In this document: positions 11,701 to 21,541 of the stretch, piece after piece
How the letters are laid out: every line of letters begins with the position of its first letter
Numbering within the stretch: position 1 is the stretch's first letter
NCBI GenBank assembly: GCA_022661535.1
Contig: JAKULF010000003.1
Coordinates: 6,324,001 to 6,388,000 of the forward strand
DNA length: 64,000 nt
Direction: 5' to 3'
Origin: Eutypa lata
Taxonomy: Eukaryota > Ascomycota > Sordariomycetes > Xylariales > Diatrypaceae
The notes under the pieces: generated by a model
Databases searched by the model: none
What the model was told of the DNA's origin: nothing
The model's input: only the letters and a program-made list of their open reading frames with translations
Position numbers and translations under genes: made by a program

Positions 11701-12569
11701 TGGCGGAGACCTCGGAGTGCGAGGCAATATCCTTGATGGCGATGGCAGCCTTCTCGCGAGCGAGGGCATCCTTCTTGTTGGTGATCTGCTTCTTCAGACT
11801 CTCAACAGTCCTGTAAGAGTTATATGTTAGCCAAACTGCTCATCTCGATACACGCAGCTATTTTGCCGCTATTTTGGTTTTGTCAAATATAATTAGAATT
11901 GACTGAGGAGTGGGGCTAAGACAAGAGGGGTAGCAGTTTTTCTTTTTTCTTTCTTTTTTCTTGGGTTTCATATCGCCACCCAAGATGTTAAGCAGGGACA
12001 GGGCCCATCCAGGGTCTTTGGTCAAGGGCCCACCTGCTGAGCCCCCGCCAAATGAGCCCTGTCTGGCCATCAAATAAATCCTTTGCGTTCACAACCAGAG
12101 AAACTAAGGAGAAGCGAACGGTAGAAATGGAAATGTATTTTTCAAATAGAAGGGGTAGTGTTCATGTAGTATTCATTTGGTGATAGCAAACTGTGGGAAT
12201 GGTAGCTTTGTAACAAGATGGATCTTCCAGCAAAGTAAAGGGTTCTTAATTGAAGTGGGCATCGCTGGTGTTGGCGTACAATAGGTAGGAAGAGAATTCG
12301 GCAGGGTCAAAAACGGCAGGAGGCGAGGCTTAGTGTGTAGGAATTATGCATGGAGAGATAAAAAAAAAGATAGGAAAAGAATGTGTTCAAAATTAATCAG
12401 GGTATTCTTACTTGATCGGAGCATCTTGGTCCTCGATGCGACCGTTGATGAAAGACGCCAGGGAGTTGGAGGCATCCTTGGTAGCAGCAGGATCTTTAGC
12501 GATGGTGAGGTTCTTGAAAAGATCATCCAGAACCTTAAGGGACTGGGCGTTTTCCTTAGCAGAAGCCAT
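8744..12569 (-). CDS. tef3: Translation elongation factor 3 (ABC-F type ATPase)
   Basis: Fungal-specific ribosome-bound ATPase that helps release deacylated tRNA from the E site during elongation. Two exons, 12569-12412 and 11810-8744, encode 1074 residues, close to the yeast protein (about 1044). Exon 1 gives [20 protein letters not shown], the authentic N terminus; the long frame alone would start internally. Order: HEAT repeats (about residues 1-330), four-helix region, ABC1 with Walker [10 protein letters not shown], signature [10 protein letters not shown] and Walker [13 protein letters not shown], then ABC2 with GPNGAGKST, a chromodomain-like insert ([19 protein letters not shown]), [10 protein letters not shown] and [12 protein letters not shown]. 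The C terminus is strongly basic ([20 protein letters not shown]) before an acidic end, as in known EF3. The single intron is 601 bp, unusually long here and placed near the start codon, as in other highly expressed genes. The symbol follows yeast YEF3/TEF3 usage. Confidence 0.98.
11811..12411 (-). other. 601-bp first intron of EF3
   Basis: Bounded by gtaaga on the coding strand at 12411 and by ttacag at 11811, in phase 2 (AA|G). Most other introns in the window are 50-250 bp. Long first introns close to the ATG are common in fungal translation genes and may enhance expression; that is inference. Confidence 0.85.
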
Positions 12570-14530
12570 CTTGAAAGTGGATTTTCTTTTTTTTATCGTA
12601 GATATTATGTCTAGGTGGGAATGTCGTCTTCGTTCGAGTCGGTCGCTCGTTCGTCTATCCGAATACGTCTGTCGAAAGTCTAGAGAAACAACGCCCGGTA
12701 CTTTCTATCAAACCCAAGGGGATGATGATGGTAAAAGGAAGCCCGTAGATTTCTGATGGAGGGAAATCAGGAATCTACTCTATGATGGCTCAACCGTCTC
12801 TTCGTCTTTGTCTATTGAACCAAAAAAAGTCCCAGACTGACAGGTAAGAGAAGTGAGGAGGAACTGAGTTGAGGATTCTCAGAATACTCTGTTCCTGTTT
12901 CTTCTTCTTCTTCTTCTTCTCTAGGAAAAGAAAGAATAGAGAGTACGTAGGAGAAGGGAAAAAAGGGAGGTATGAAAAAAGAGGAAGAAGAGTAAGAGTA
13001 AGAATAAGTGCAGGGAGGCTGTGGTCAAGCCCTTTTTCAATTATATGTGTAGGCTTATCCAGATCCCACTGAAAACTTTTTTTCTTGTCGGCAACAACTT
13101 TTTTTTCCCTCTTGTGCCAGTAGAAAAGGGCGAGGGGCAACAACCACTGATAGTGCGGGCAGGTGGGCTGGAGGGGGAAATGCCACTGATATGCGCTTAG
13201 TGGGGACCTAATAATGGGTATCTTATTCTATTCTTGTACTAGCGTATGATTTAAAGCACTTAAAAGTCCAAGCTCGGACCAATTCTTCCCCCACTAAACT
13301 ACTTGCCTCCTGGCACAAAATGGCCAAACCTCGATTATCGATTGGTCATCGTAAATTTTGGGTTCAATTTGGTGGGCGATTCATGCTTATCGGCTTATCA
13401 GCAATTGGTTCAAGCAACACATGCAAGCTTAATCCCACGTAGTCACTTTGTAGGGTCGCAAGAGAAGGCGGTGAAAAAAGAAGAGTGTCAGAATGTTTAT
13501 TTCTAACAATAGGGAAGGTCGAGATTCCCTTGTGACAATAATACTATGGGTTATGAATACAATAGGATAGGTAGCATATCCGGCAGTTCTTATCCTCTTG
13601 TATTGATTAACCCGTCGTTGCTTCAAGTAAAAGTTTTTTTTTTTTTTGACTATCTTGAATCATTTAGATGCACATATCCGTCGGGCCCCAACAGCGAGCC
13701 GGAACCCGCTATTTCTTTTTCCAAGTCTAAACCGGACGAAGATGAATATCAAAGCATTCAGCCCTGTGATCAATATTCAGGGTCATAAGTCGTTAAGTCT
13801 ACATACATAGTGTAGGTACTTTTCGCTATCGGGGTCCAAAGACCTTGGATAATACAGCCAATAGATGGATATGGGGAGGGTTTTCTCAGGCCCCAGTCCC
13901 CCAGGCGTGCCCAGTCTCTGACAGTCTCGTCCCATGGGGTTATCACCCCTGTTACCCTGCATGTCAGACTGTGGATTTTTCATGTTACCTTTCTTAGTCA
14001 CCCCGGCAATTTTTTCGTGTCTTGATCTTGATAGTCCACCAGTCAGTTCAAGGTAGTCAGTTGGGATATCCAGATATCCCACACTTACCGCTGTAAAGCC
14101 GTTAAATCAGTTGGTCCCTGCAGCAGTTTAATGTATCTATTACTGGATATCTACAAATCGGACCAATCTTGATACCCCAGATCAACAGATATTTTGTTAC
14201 GGCATGCCCGAACAGTCCGAGTCATGGTAGCCTCTTGTCTCAAGGGGATAGCCCGTGACCTCATATCAAATACAGATGTCAAGATATCCAGCAAATTCCG
14301 GCTTTTCATACGTTTTCATTGCAGAAAAATGCTACTACTCTCACGCGCCTCTACAGCCGGGACTATACACTACTTATGCGAGGGTGACGAAGGTGCTACA
14401 ACCCTCTACAACTTCGCTTACATGTTGTGATAGTGCTGAGTAAGCTTCAACCTCCAGTGGAACTATGCACACTTCTGTTTTGAATACTGCTAATCTAGAC
14501 TAGAGGCTTTGTTAAACTTGGTCTTTCTGG

Positions 14531-14540
14531 TATAAATATA
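14531..14540 (+). promoter_or_regulatory. TATA-like element upstream of a small open frame
   Basis: The sequence tataaatata begins about 46 bases before the ATG of the small open frame at 14577. In an AT-rich region this may be chance; it is listed because spacing to the ATG is plausible. Confidence 0.25.
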
Positions 14541-14576
14541 TCGACGTATAGATTCCTCTTCTTTAATTTCAGAGTA

Positions 14577-14747
14577 ATGGCAATCTATCCGCCAGCACTA
14601 AACTCGGGGACCATATATTACTTAACTAAATCCGATCAATGGCCAAACGAATTCCGCGTCTTGTATGATGGACTTACCTACAAACTATACGGTATTGGAA
14701 ACCATCTGGTATATTTCAAAATAACGCAAGTATTTCCCAGAATATGA
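14577..14747 (+). CDS. Possible small protein, 56 residues (uncertain)
   Basis: The open frame begins MAIYPPALNSGTIYYL and has a balanced amino-acid mix rich in aromatic residues (Tyr, Trp, Phe), without low complexity, unlike most chance frames in this AT-rich stretch. A TATA-like element lies about 46 bases upstream. There is no signal peptide or membrane segment, and I recognise no family. It could also be one exon of a larger gene or a remnant of one, or chance. Conservation in relatives or transcript reads would decide. Confidence 0.25.
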   Translation: MAIYPPALNSGTIYYLTKSDQWPNEFRVLYDGLTYKLYGIGNHLVYFKITQVFPRI

Positions 14748-15295
14748 TGAGATTAAGAGGCTAGTACAATGTAGTGTGCAACTTGTCGTATGGCTCTCCA
14801 TACCTACCAAGTGTGAACCGACATGAAAAGGGGTTAAATCCAACCCAATCACTCCTACACCGAAGGTAATGATTCCGTAGCTATATTCTCAATTACATTT
14901 ATGCAACTACCAAAGTATTGTCGACGCCCATATTAGAACTTTATACTTGTGTAATTCTCTCCTTTGTTTTATTTCCAAAGTCCTTTGTGTCCTGGTGCAA
15001 GTTCTGTCTGGTATAGTATTTCCGGATTTGAACCCGAAAACCCAATGCCAATTATACCAATACCTTTGTTCCCCTCAAGGACAAAATCCGGAAGCGGTAT
15101 TGGCAACGAGATGGAACTCTTAAAGGGAAATCCTCAAGTCAATGACCCGAGTCAATGCTCCGTATACCCCTATGTATTCACTAGCCATCGGAACGGCTTA
15201 CAAGATCTGTGTGTGTAATATATATACACAATATATCCACGGGTCATAATAGAAGCGCCACGTTACTAGGGGATTGGAATATCCCACCATCGACG

Positions 15296-18200
15296 ATGGC
15301 TGCCAATCCTGACATAAATGCCATAGCCGAACAAATAGAAGCGCGAGCCGAGCGGGAAGCTATTGCCTTGCTAGCATCATCGACGAGGATACCCAAGATC
15401 CCAGGATGGAGCTGGGTGCCATTTTTGACGGCGCTCGGCCTCCAGGGCCGTCTGATCGACACGGATCCCAACGATGTAGACCTCGACGACGACTGGCCCA
15501 CCTCCCCGGACGCCAAGGGCGAGCTGGGTTCGATCAAGTCGCCGTCGCCGCCTAGCGGAGCTCCCCCTTCCGACAACCACGACTTCGTGTGGTACGTCCC
15601 CCTGTGGTCGCACCCCGACTACACCGATCGCATCGTGCAAGAGTACGACGGCAGAAACTACCTGCGGGGCACCAGCGATCCCGCCACCCGGCTTCGGCCC
15701 GCCTTGCGGCCAGAAGATGCGATCAAGGCCCCGACCGAGTACGCGAAGCGTTTCGGCATACACCCGGACGAGCTCGGCGGCCGCAGCCACTTCAGTCCCA
15801 CGATCACGCCGACGCGCAACCCGCTCGACGACTACGCCACGCAGTGCGACATGCTCACCGACGTGGAGAAGCAGCAGGTCATCGACGAAACCCGCAAAAG
15901 GGGGCTGGGGAATGCGGCAGACCCGAACCATATCGACCCGGGTGTTCTGAGCGATTTCTTGGCCAACAATGGCGTACTGACCGGATTTCAGTTCCAGACC
16001 GATATAGACCCAATGTTGGGTGTCAGCTCCCTGGAGCAGCTGGTCGATAATATCAAACAGTATAACCCGAATACCGCAGCCGCAAACAGGAACTACTTGG
16101 ACGGTGCCCTCAGGGACCAGGATTACCAGCGTTTATTCTTTCACGAGTTGACCACCGACGAGCTAATCAAACACAACATCCATACCATGTCAAATCTAGA
16201 AACCTCCAATTTGACTGGGCCACTTCATCCGTGAGTGTGCAAATTATGATTCTGGCTATTCTTCTTTCCCCCTTTCTCCCCCTTTCCTTCCTTAGTATGG
16301 CTGAACTGACCGTCCTCTAGTTGGCTCCAAAGGCACCGATTTGACGACACGTCTTGGAAAGGCGACGACGCCCTAAGCCCGATGTTTATGTACCAATTGA
16401 ATGGTGAGAGAAAGGAATGGGATGCAGTGAGTAGTACCTATTCAGAAACCTGTTCGGCCCAGCGCCTAACCTGACCCTATTCAAGCGAATGAACGATGAT
16501 GTCTGGAACGCGCTGCAGCCGGCGCTGCAGCTATTGACGAGGCTCCTCAACAGTGAGCACCCGCACTTCCGGGACCTGATGGACGGGAATACGCGGCAGC
16601 CAATACCGGCCTATCAAGACTTTCGTGCTCATAACGAGGAAGACGCCGACGACGGGCCGGGCGAACTGGCGCAGACAGATTTCCTTACCAAATTCGTCCC
16701 CAAACACAAGATAGATCTCTCGCAGTCCTACGAAAGCATCCGATGGCTTGCCAGCATAGGTTTCGACTGGGAGGGCCATGTGAAGAGAATTATGGATGAC
16801 ACTTTTACGATGGACATCATCTCCTCTCGCTGGGATCCCTCGAACACGGTTATGATGGATTACCAAGCCTACGGTATGAACTATAGGATAGGCAGATCCG
16901 CCACGGCCCAGAACATTGTCTGTGTCTCTGCGGAACTGATCTGGCCGTTGCTGCAGCCTGGGATTTCCGAAAGCGAGAAGTTGTCTGCCTCTTTTATTAT
17001 TGCATCGGTTCTTTTGCATGAGATAGCAGTATGAAGCCCCCTTCTCCCACCCACTCCTCGCACCTCATCTACCTATCTCAGTTGACTAATTATGACATTT
17101 GTAGCACGCTATATCCGGGGCCATGCAATGGCTCACCACTAATAAGTGGAGTCATCCTCCAGGCATTCCCAAGGACGTATCGGACGAGCTTATTACCCTC
17201 GGGGAGGAACTTTGGGATACGAACGTATGGGCAGGTGAGCACTGTTACGAGGACTGTGGAGAGGCGGAACACGGTAATCAGGCCGAAATGGAAGTATGGG
17301 GTTGGTCAATCTGCAGCCTAATGGGAGGGATTGAGTCTATCTCCCGTGATATTGAAATGGATAGCCTGATGACAAGAGGTGTGATATGGCCACATGTGAC
17401 CGCCAGCATCGACAAATTGATCGACGCGGATAGCTGGCCAATGGAGGACTATGATATGCCGTTTCCCATCGATCACTACGGCAGGTTCTTCAGGCAGGAG
17501 TTTTGGGACACGGACTTTGTGCGGTACGGGCACGACGTATTTAAGCAGTTTCCATATGACCGTGTCCACAAGACCCTTATGCGTCCATATTGGACCATGG
17601 AGCCCGTAGCCCGCACGGTTTTCGGGGCAGATGACTCTGCATTCCTGCGCACTATTATGGCACAGCTAAAGAAACACGGTTATCCCATTCTTAGCTACTA
17701 TATCAAGGACGCTTACCAATTTGCGTTAAGAAGGACGGCTTTGCCGCGAAAATGGACCATGGAGCTAAGCCGTTGGACCCTGGTCAATTGCAATCTCGAC
17801 CCTATAGTCAACAGACTTATGCGAGACTTTAGGACGTCCGAGGGATTGAACGATATCAGAACGAGTCCTGTAGAAGACCAGTATTCCAGGTATGTGGATT
17901 ACTCAGAGAATTATGTGCAGCAAGCTGCCGCCGGGATACCAAATCCGCCCATGTTGACCTTCGAAGTTTGGAGATACAACATTGAACAGGTTTGGCTGGA
18001 TTTCTTCAACATGGACCACGGGACACTCATGCGCCAGATGGCAGAAGTGCACCGTTTGTTGCAGAGGGATATTGCCTTCATGCAACGCATGTTGCTTGAA
18101 TTCTTCAGCCTCGAACACATCATACAAGGTAACATCTATGGCGGGCAAGGTGCCAAAGATCTTGGCGCGGTCGGGATCGCCTACGGGAGGATGGAAGGCT

Positions 18201-19408
18201 TCTTGCAGTGCTGTATCGATATCGCCTCGTTCGCCATGAATCACAGTGTAATACCGCAGCTAAGGTCCATTCAGGGCCAATGGGAGGTGTGGGCTGCACG
18301 CTTCAGAACAAATGCCTTGATGTACAGCGACCTCCTGAAGATGCTCGATCCCGGCAATATCAAAGACCCTAACGACATAGGGTGGAAGGCAGAGCTGGCC
18401 ACGATCCCGTCGTCACACTGGAAGAAACGTTCTGACCGCCTCGCTCTCCTAGCTGCGAATCAATACACGCGAGTGGATTCTAGGATCCGAGACGCATTAG
18501 ACCGTGCGTCCGGGATCATAGACCGCGTGGAAGGAGTGTCTCTGTTCACGCCCGATCAAGACCCAGCCCAGCTCGCCTTCCTCATCGCAAACATGCAAAT
18601 CCAAAACCAGCAGCGTATCGACGATATCAAGGCGAATAGACCGGGCGGTGGACCCTCTGGCCCCGGTGGGCCCTCTGGTCCCTCTGGTCCCGGGGGTCCA
18701 TCTGTGGCCCCGGTTGCACCTACGGGCCCGCCGATTGGATCTCTAGGTCCGAACCAAGGTCCTCTTTTCGATGAGATCACCAAAGCGGCGGCTTCTAACG
18801 GAACCGACCAAACCAGCGTGCCCCCTAATGCGGTAGAGAGTCTGACAGCAGGTGTAATCCCCGGCGCAAATAGCGGTATCCTATTTGGCCAAGTCACGAT
18901 GCCCATGGGAACTGCTCCTCCACCGATCACGATACCTAGGCCTAGAACGCCCCTTCCGGGTCGCGCGCGCCGGCCGACAGTGTCTGGTCCAGGAGCCATT
19001 CCAAGCCGCAGAACTAACCAATCACCTACAATTTCGCTCGGACCTACTAGGAGTGCCGTTGGCTACCGCGGTTATTCAGCAGCGAACACTAGTAGATTTA
19101 CAGCCTCGTCTAGCACAGTAGCCTTCGGATCTACAGACCCCATCCCTTCGGCGGCGGCAGCATCGGCATTCCCTCCGCCCCAGCCGGCCAACCCAGCCCT
19201 CAGGCCATTCCCGAATCCGTACTCGGTACCTGGCACGTTATCGGCAGATGTCGCGAACGACCGTGTTGCTCAGTATGCGCAGTGGCAAAACGATGTGGCC
19301 TATCAAGCTTCGAATCCCTATGTGACAGGCGACACATGGCGCGAAATGGGCGTGGGCGAATTTGATTCGAGTCCAGAGACGACCCCGCAGAAACCAAGAA
19401 GACGCTGA
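15296..19408 (+). CDS. Uncharacterised 1295-residue protein with an HExxH zinc-protease-like motif and disordered tail
   Basis: Four exons, 15296-16230, 16321-16426, 16486-17028 and 17105-19408. The start at 15296 (MAANPDINAIAEQIEA) was preferred over an in-frame ATG 87 bases upstream because of its better context and protein-like sequence. Exon 3 ends LLHEIA and exon 4 begins HAISGAMQW, so splicing yields LLHEIAHAISGAMQW (H525, E526, H529), the HExxHA signature of zincin metallopeptidases preceded by hydrophobic helix residues. About 50 residues on, GEAEHGNQAEMEVWGWS offers a glutamate (about E583) as third zinc ligand, which would make it gluzincin-like. Residues about 530-1090 are well ordered and Trp/Tyr-rich. 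The tail from about 1110 is Gly/Pro/Ser-rich, with short GPS/GPG repeats, and likely disordered. No signal peptide, so probably intracellular. No family recognised beyond this motif; peptidase activity is inference. Confidence 0.85.
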
Positions 19409-19929
19409 GATAGCAATAAGGTAGCGTCAGTAAACACAGTCCTGTTGAATGGCGTCCAGGTAGGGGTATACTAGACAATAGTGTACTTTGATGTTTTAAC
19501 AAATATCTATGCTAGTTCCTATTTATACTTCTTAGTAATTATTGAAACTAATGTATGGCGTGTATTATAAGTATACCAGAGTGATTCTGATTCTAACCTT
19601 GCCCCTTTATGATATAACGAGAGATATCTTTGGTTTAATTGCCGATGCCGTTGCTTTCTCACATTATATACATACCTTGACAGGTATCGGTTTAATGGAG
19701 TAAGTAGATAAGACTAGCTAGATTGTTCAAATAAGAGTAAATTAATTACAAGTAGAGTTTCTTAGGAAAGAATCCACTGGGTGATTATGTCTATCTGATG
19801 TTATACCGTTGAATATGAGTGGTATAGTGTATCGTACCTATTGGAAGAACATCAGATATACAACACAAAGCATATTGTGAATTTTACACCACAAGTCTAA
19901 GCTTCAACAAATCAAAATTAGCCTCCAGT
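19409..19929. other. Intergenic, 3' flank
   Basis: AT-rich sequence between the end of the HExxH gene and the end of a broken dehydrogenase on the opposite strand. No coding or RNA feature seen. Confidence 0.65.
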
Positions 19930-20640
19930 TAGTCGCACTTACCCAGAAACTTATCAGCATCCCAGTTCGCACTGACAAAACAACCCCTGAGCCAGTCTCT
20001 ACGCTCGCGACACAGCCAGACCATGAACTTAGCGCCAAGCTCGGGCGTGTCTATCAGCACAGAGGTACCTGTTAATATACGTTATTTACGGAACAACCCC
20101 GATTTTGACTTTAACATCAATAATCGTAGCCCAGAGGAGAAGAAAGAAGTGAAGGGGGAAAATAGAAAACGAAAAAAAGACGACCCCTTTCGACTTACAC
20201 CCCATGAACATTCACCTTCCACGTCTTCCTCCACTCAGCTGTCTCCGTTTCCGCAAAGGGGAGCTAAGGATCGGAAGTTACGGCGTTGTTCACTAGGACA
20301 TCCACTACCACTCCGTCGAACGCCTCATCTACTTTGGCCACTGCGGTTGATGCTGTCGCATTATCAGTTTAGTTCATCTCAACATGCAAGTAAAGCCTCT
20401 TCTTATCCCTTCGAATTACGCCCGCTCCCAGGAAAGAAAAAGCATTTAGGAAGGGGGGGGGAGCTTACCAAACCCCTCAACACTACCCTCATCCGCCACA
20501 TCAACGCCAACGACCAAAACGACCTCGGGGTCTGGACGTCCCGCCCCGCCTCCCTCGCAGCGTCGCGGATTTCTTTCTCAACAGTCGCCTTCTTTCCGTC
20601 ATCATTAGAAAGAAACAAGAGGGCTCCGACAGCGATGCGG
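19930..20640 (-). pseudogene. Broken short-chain dehydrogenase/reductase (SDR) relic
   Basis: Translation of the minus strand shows ordered SDR pieces in different frames. Near 20620-20545: FLSNDDGKKATVEKEIRDAA. After a frame change near 20540: PDPEVVLVVGVDVADEGSVE. After an intron-like gap: AVAKVDEAFDG, then VDVLVNNAVTSDP, a TAG stop at 20264-20266, and LPFAETETAEWRKTWKVNVH. Then only about 110 bases separate this from VLIDTPELGAKFMVWL and RRDWLRGCFVSANWDAD, the usual C-terminal block of fungal SDRs. About 100 residues that normally hold the catalytic Ser and the YxxxK motif are missing. The NNAG motif reads NNAV, and no TGxxxGIG cofactor motif was found upstream. In-frame stop, frameshift and loss of the catalytic segment together mark a pseudogene. 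It may reach further upstream, to about 20940, through another eroded exon. The family call is firm; exact ends are not. Confidence 0.78.
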
Positions 20641-21541
20641 GAGTACTATAATAGCGAATAACATTAGATATCATTGTCTAACGTTAGTTACACACACACT
20701 CTCTCTCTATCTCTCTCTCTCAACCGTATAATCCTCCCTCCTCCCTATCTAGTGCTAGGTATAGAACAACCAACCACCCCTCCCGTCGGAATAAACCTCG
20801 ATAGACGAATATCATCTCCGAGCGGACTATATAACTAAATCCTATATTAAGTAGTTATGCATGGAGATAAAAGATTTCCTAAATAGGGAGATTTACCTGC
20901 TCGGAGTCTGAATGAAGGCGATCATGAAAAAGACGTTGCGAAAAGCGGTAGGTAAATAGAAAAGGAGAACGATTAACTGTAGCTTTCGTATACAAGAACC
21001 GTATAGTAGTTGGTTGTCGGTTACATCATCTAATTTATAACATACCTATGTACTACTACTACTCATAGTATCATAAAACAGTCACTTAATAATTATTCCC
21101 CCCTTTTCGTTGATTAAACCCGACTTTAAGCCCCTCTCCTTTATCATCGCACATCATCCACTAACCGTACTAACCAGTCAACACACAACACACAACACAC
21201 CATGCAGCTTTAATCCATCTAATACTCGTGCATATTGAACCAAAAAAGAAATGTAATGTATCAGGGTATCTAAGTATATGACATCGCATCGCATCGCACC
21301 GCATCGCATGCCGCTTCTAGAAACTTAGGTATGTAGGTATGTAAGTATGTAGCTTAAGTAAGCTCAGCTTGCTTATCTGCTTTCTGCCGCCTCCTCTTCT
21401 AAGTTATAAGTATGTAAGTATGTATACATCTAGCTATATATAGTTACGCAAGTAGTGCGATGATTATAGCCACAGCAGTACGTAAGCACGGGTCACATCG
21501 CCAACACCATCCATCTGTCCCCCCGTTTCTCCCTTTCCTCT
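20641..21541. other. Intergenic, 3' of the sirtuin gene
   Basis: Low-complexity and AT-rich, with CT repeats (20696-20724), a degenerate ATCGC pentamer array (21283-21309) and interspersed GTATGTA units (21328-21425). The sirtuin 3' UTR lies at the right end. No gene seen. Confidence 0.6.
21283..21309. repeat. ATCGC pentanucleotide repeat
   Basis: About five tandem copies of CATCG/CATCGC-type pentamers with one A-to-C change, followed by GTATGTA-type tetramer/heptamer repeats. Non-coding. Confidence 0.75.

Larger units (their letters stand above)
12570..15295. other. Gene-poor interval upstream of EF3 and of the HExxH gene
   Basis: The first 700 bases are the EF3 promoter and 5' UTR, with CTT-rich (plus strand) tracts near 12640-12930. 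From about 13.3 to 15.2 kb the sequence is AT-rich with only short, unconvincing open frames on both strands. Apart from the small open frame at 14577-14747 I see nothing coding. Decayed transposon sequence is possible but no terminal repeats or transposase remnants were recognised. Confidence 0.55.

Noticed and set aside
10211..11830. 539-codon open frame on the plus strand opposite EF3, and others at 9383-10174 and 10641-11378
   Set aside because: They are mirror images of the strongly conserved EF3 coding sequence and carry no recognisable domain; the codon bias of EF3 explains their openness.
13783..14082. 99-codon minus-strand frame in the gene-poor interval
   Set aside because: Gly/Asp/Arg-rich without recognisable pattern, no splice or promoter context; treated as chance or an unknown repeat.
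15018..15035. GGATTTGAACCCG resembling a tRNA T-loop
   Set aside because: No pairing partners upstream or downstream for a cloverleaf.
20023..20661. 212-codon plus-strand frame
   Set aside because: It lies opposite the SDR pseudogene, and its sequence has no family features; the minus strand shows clear SDR blocks.
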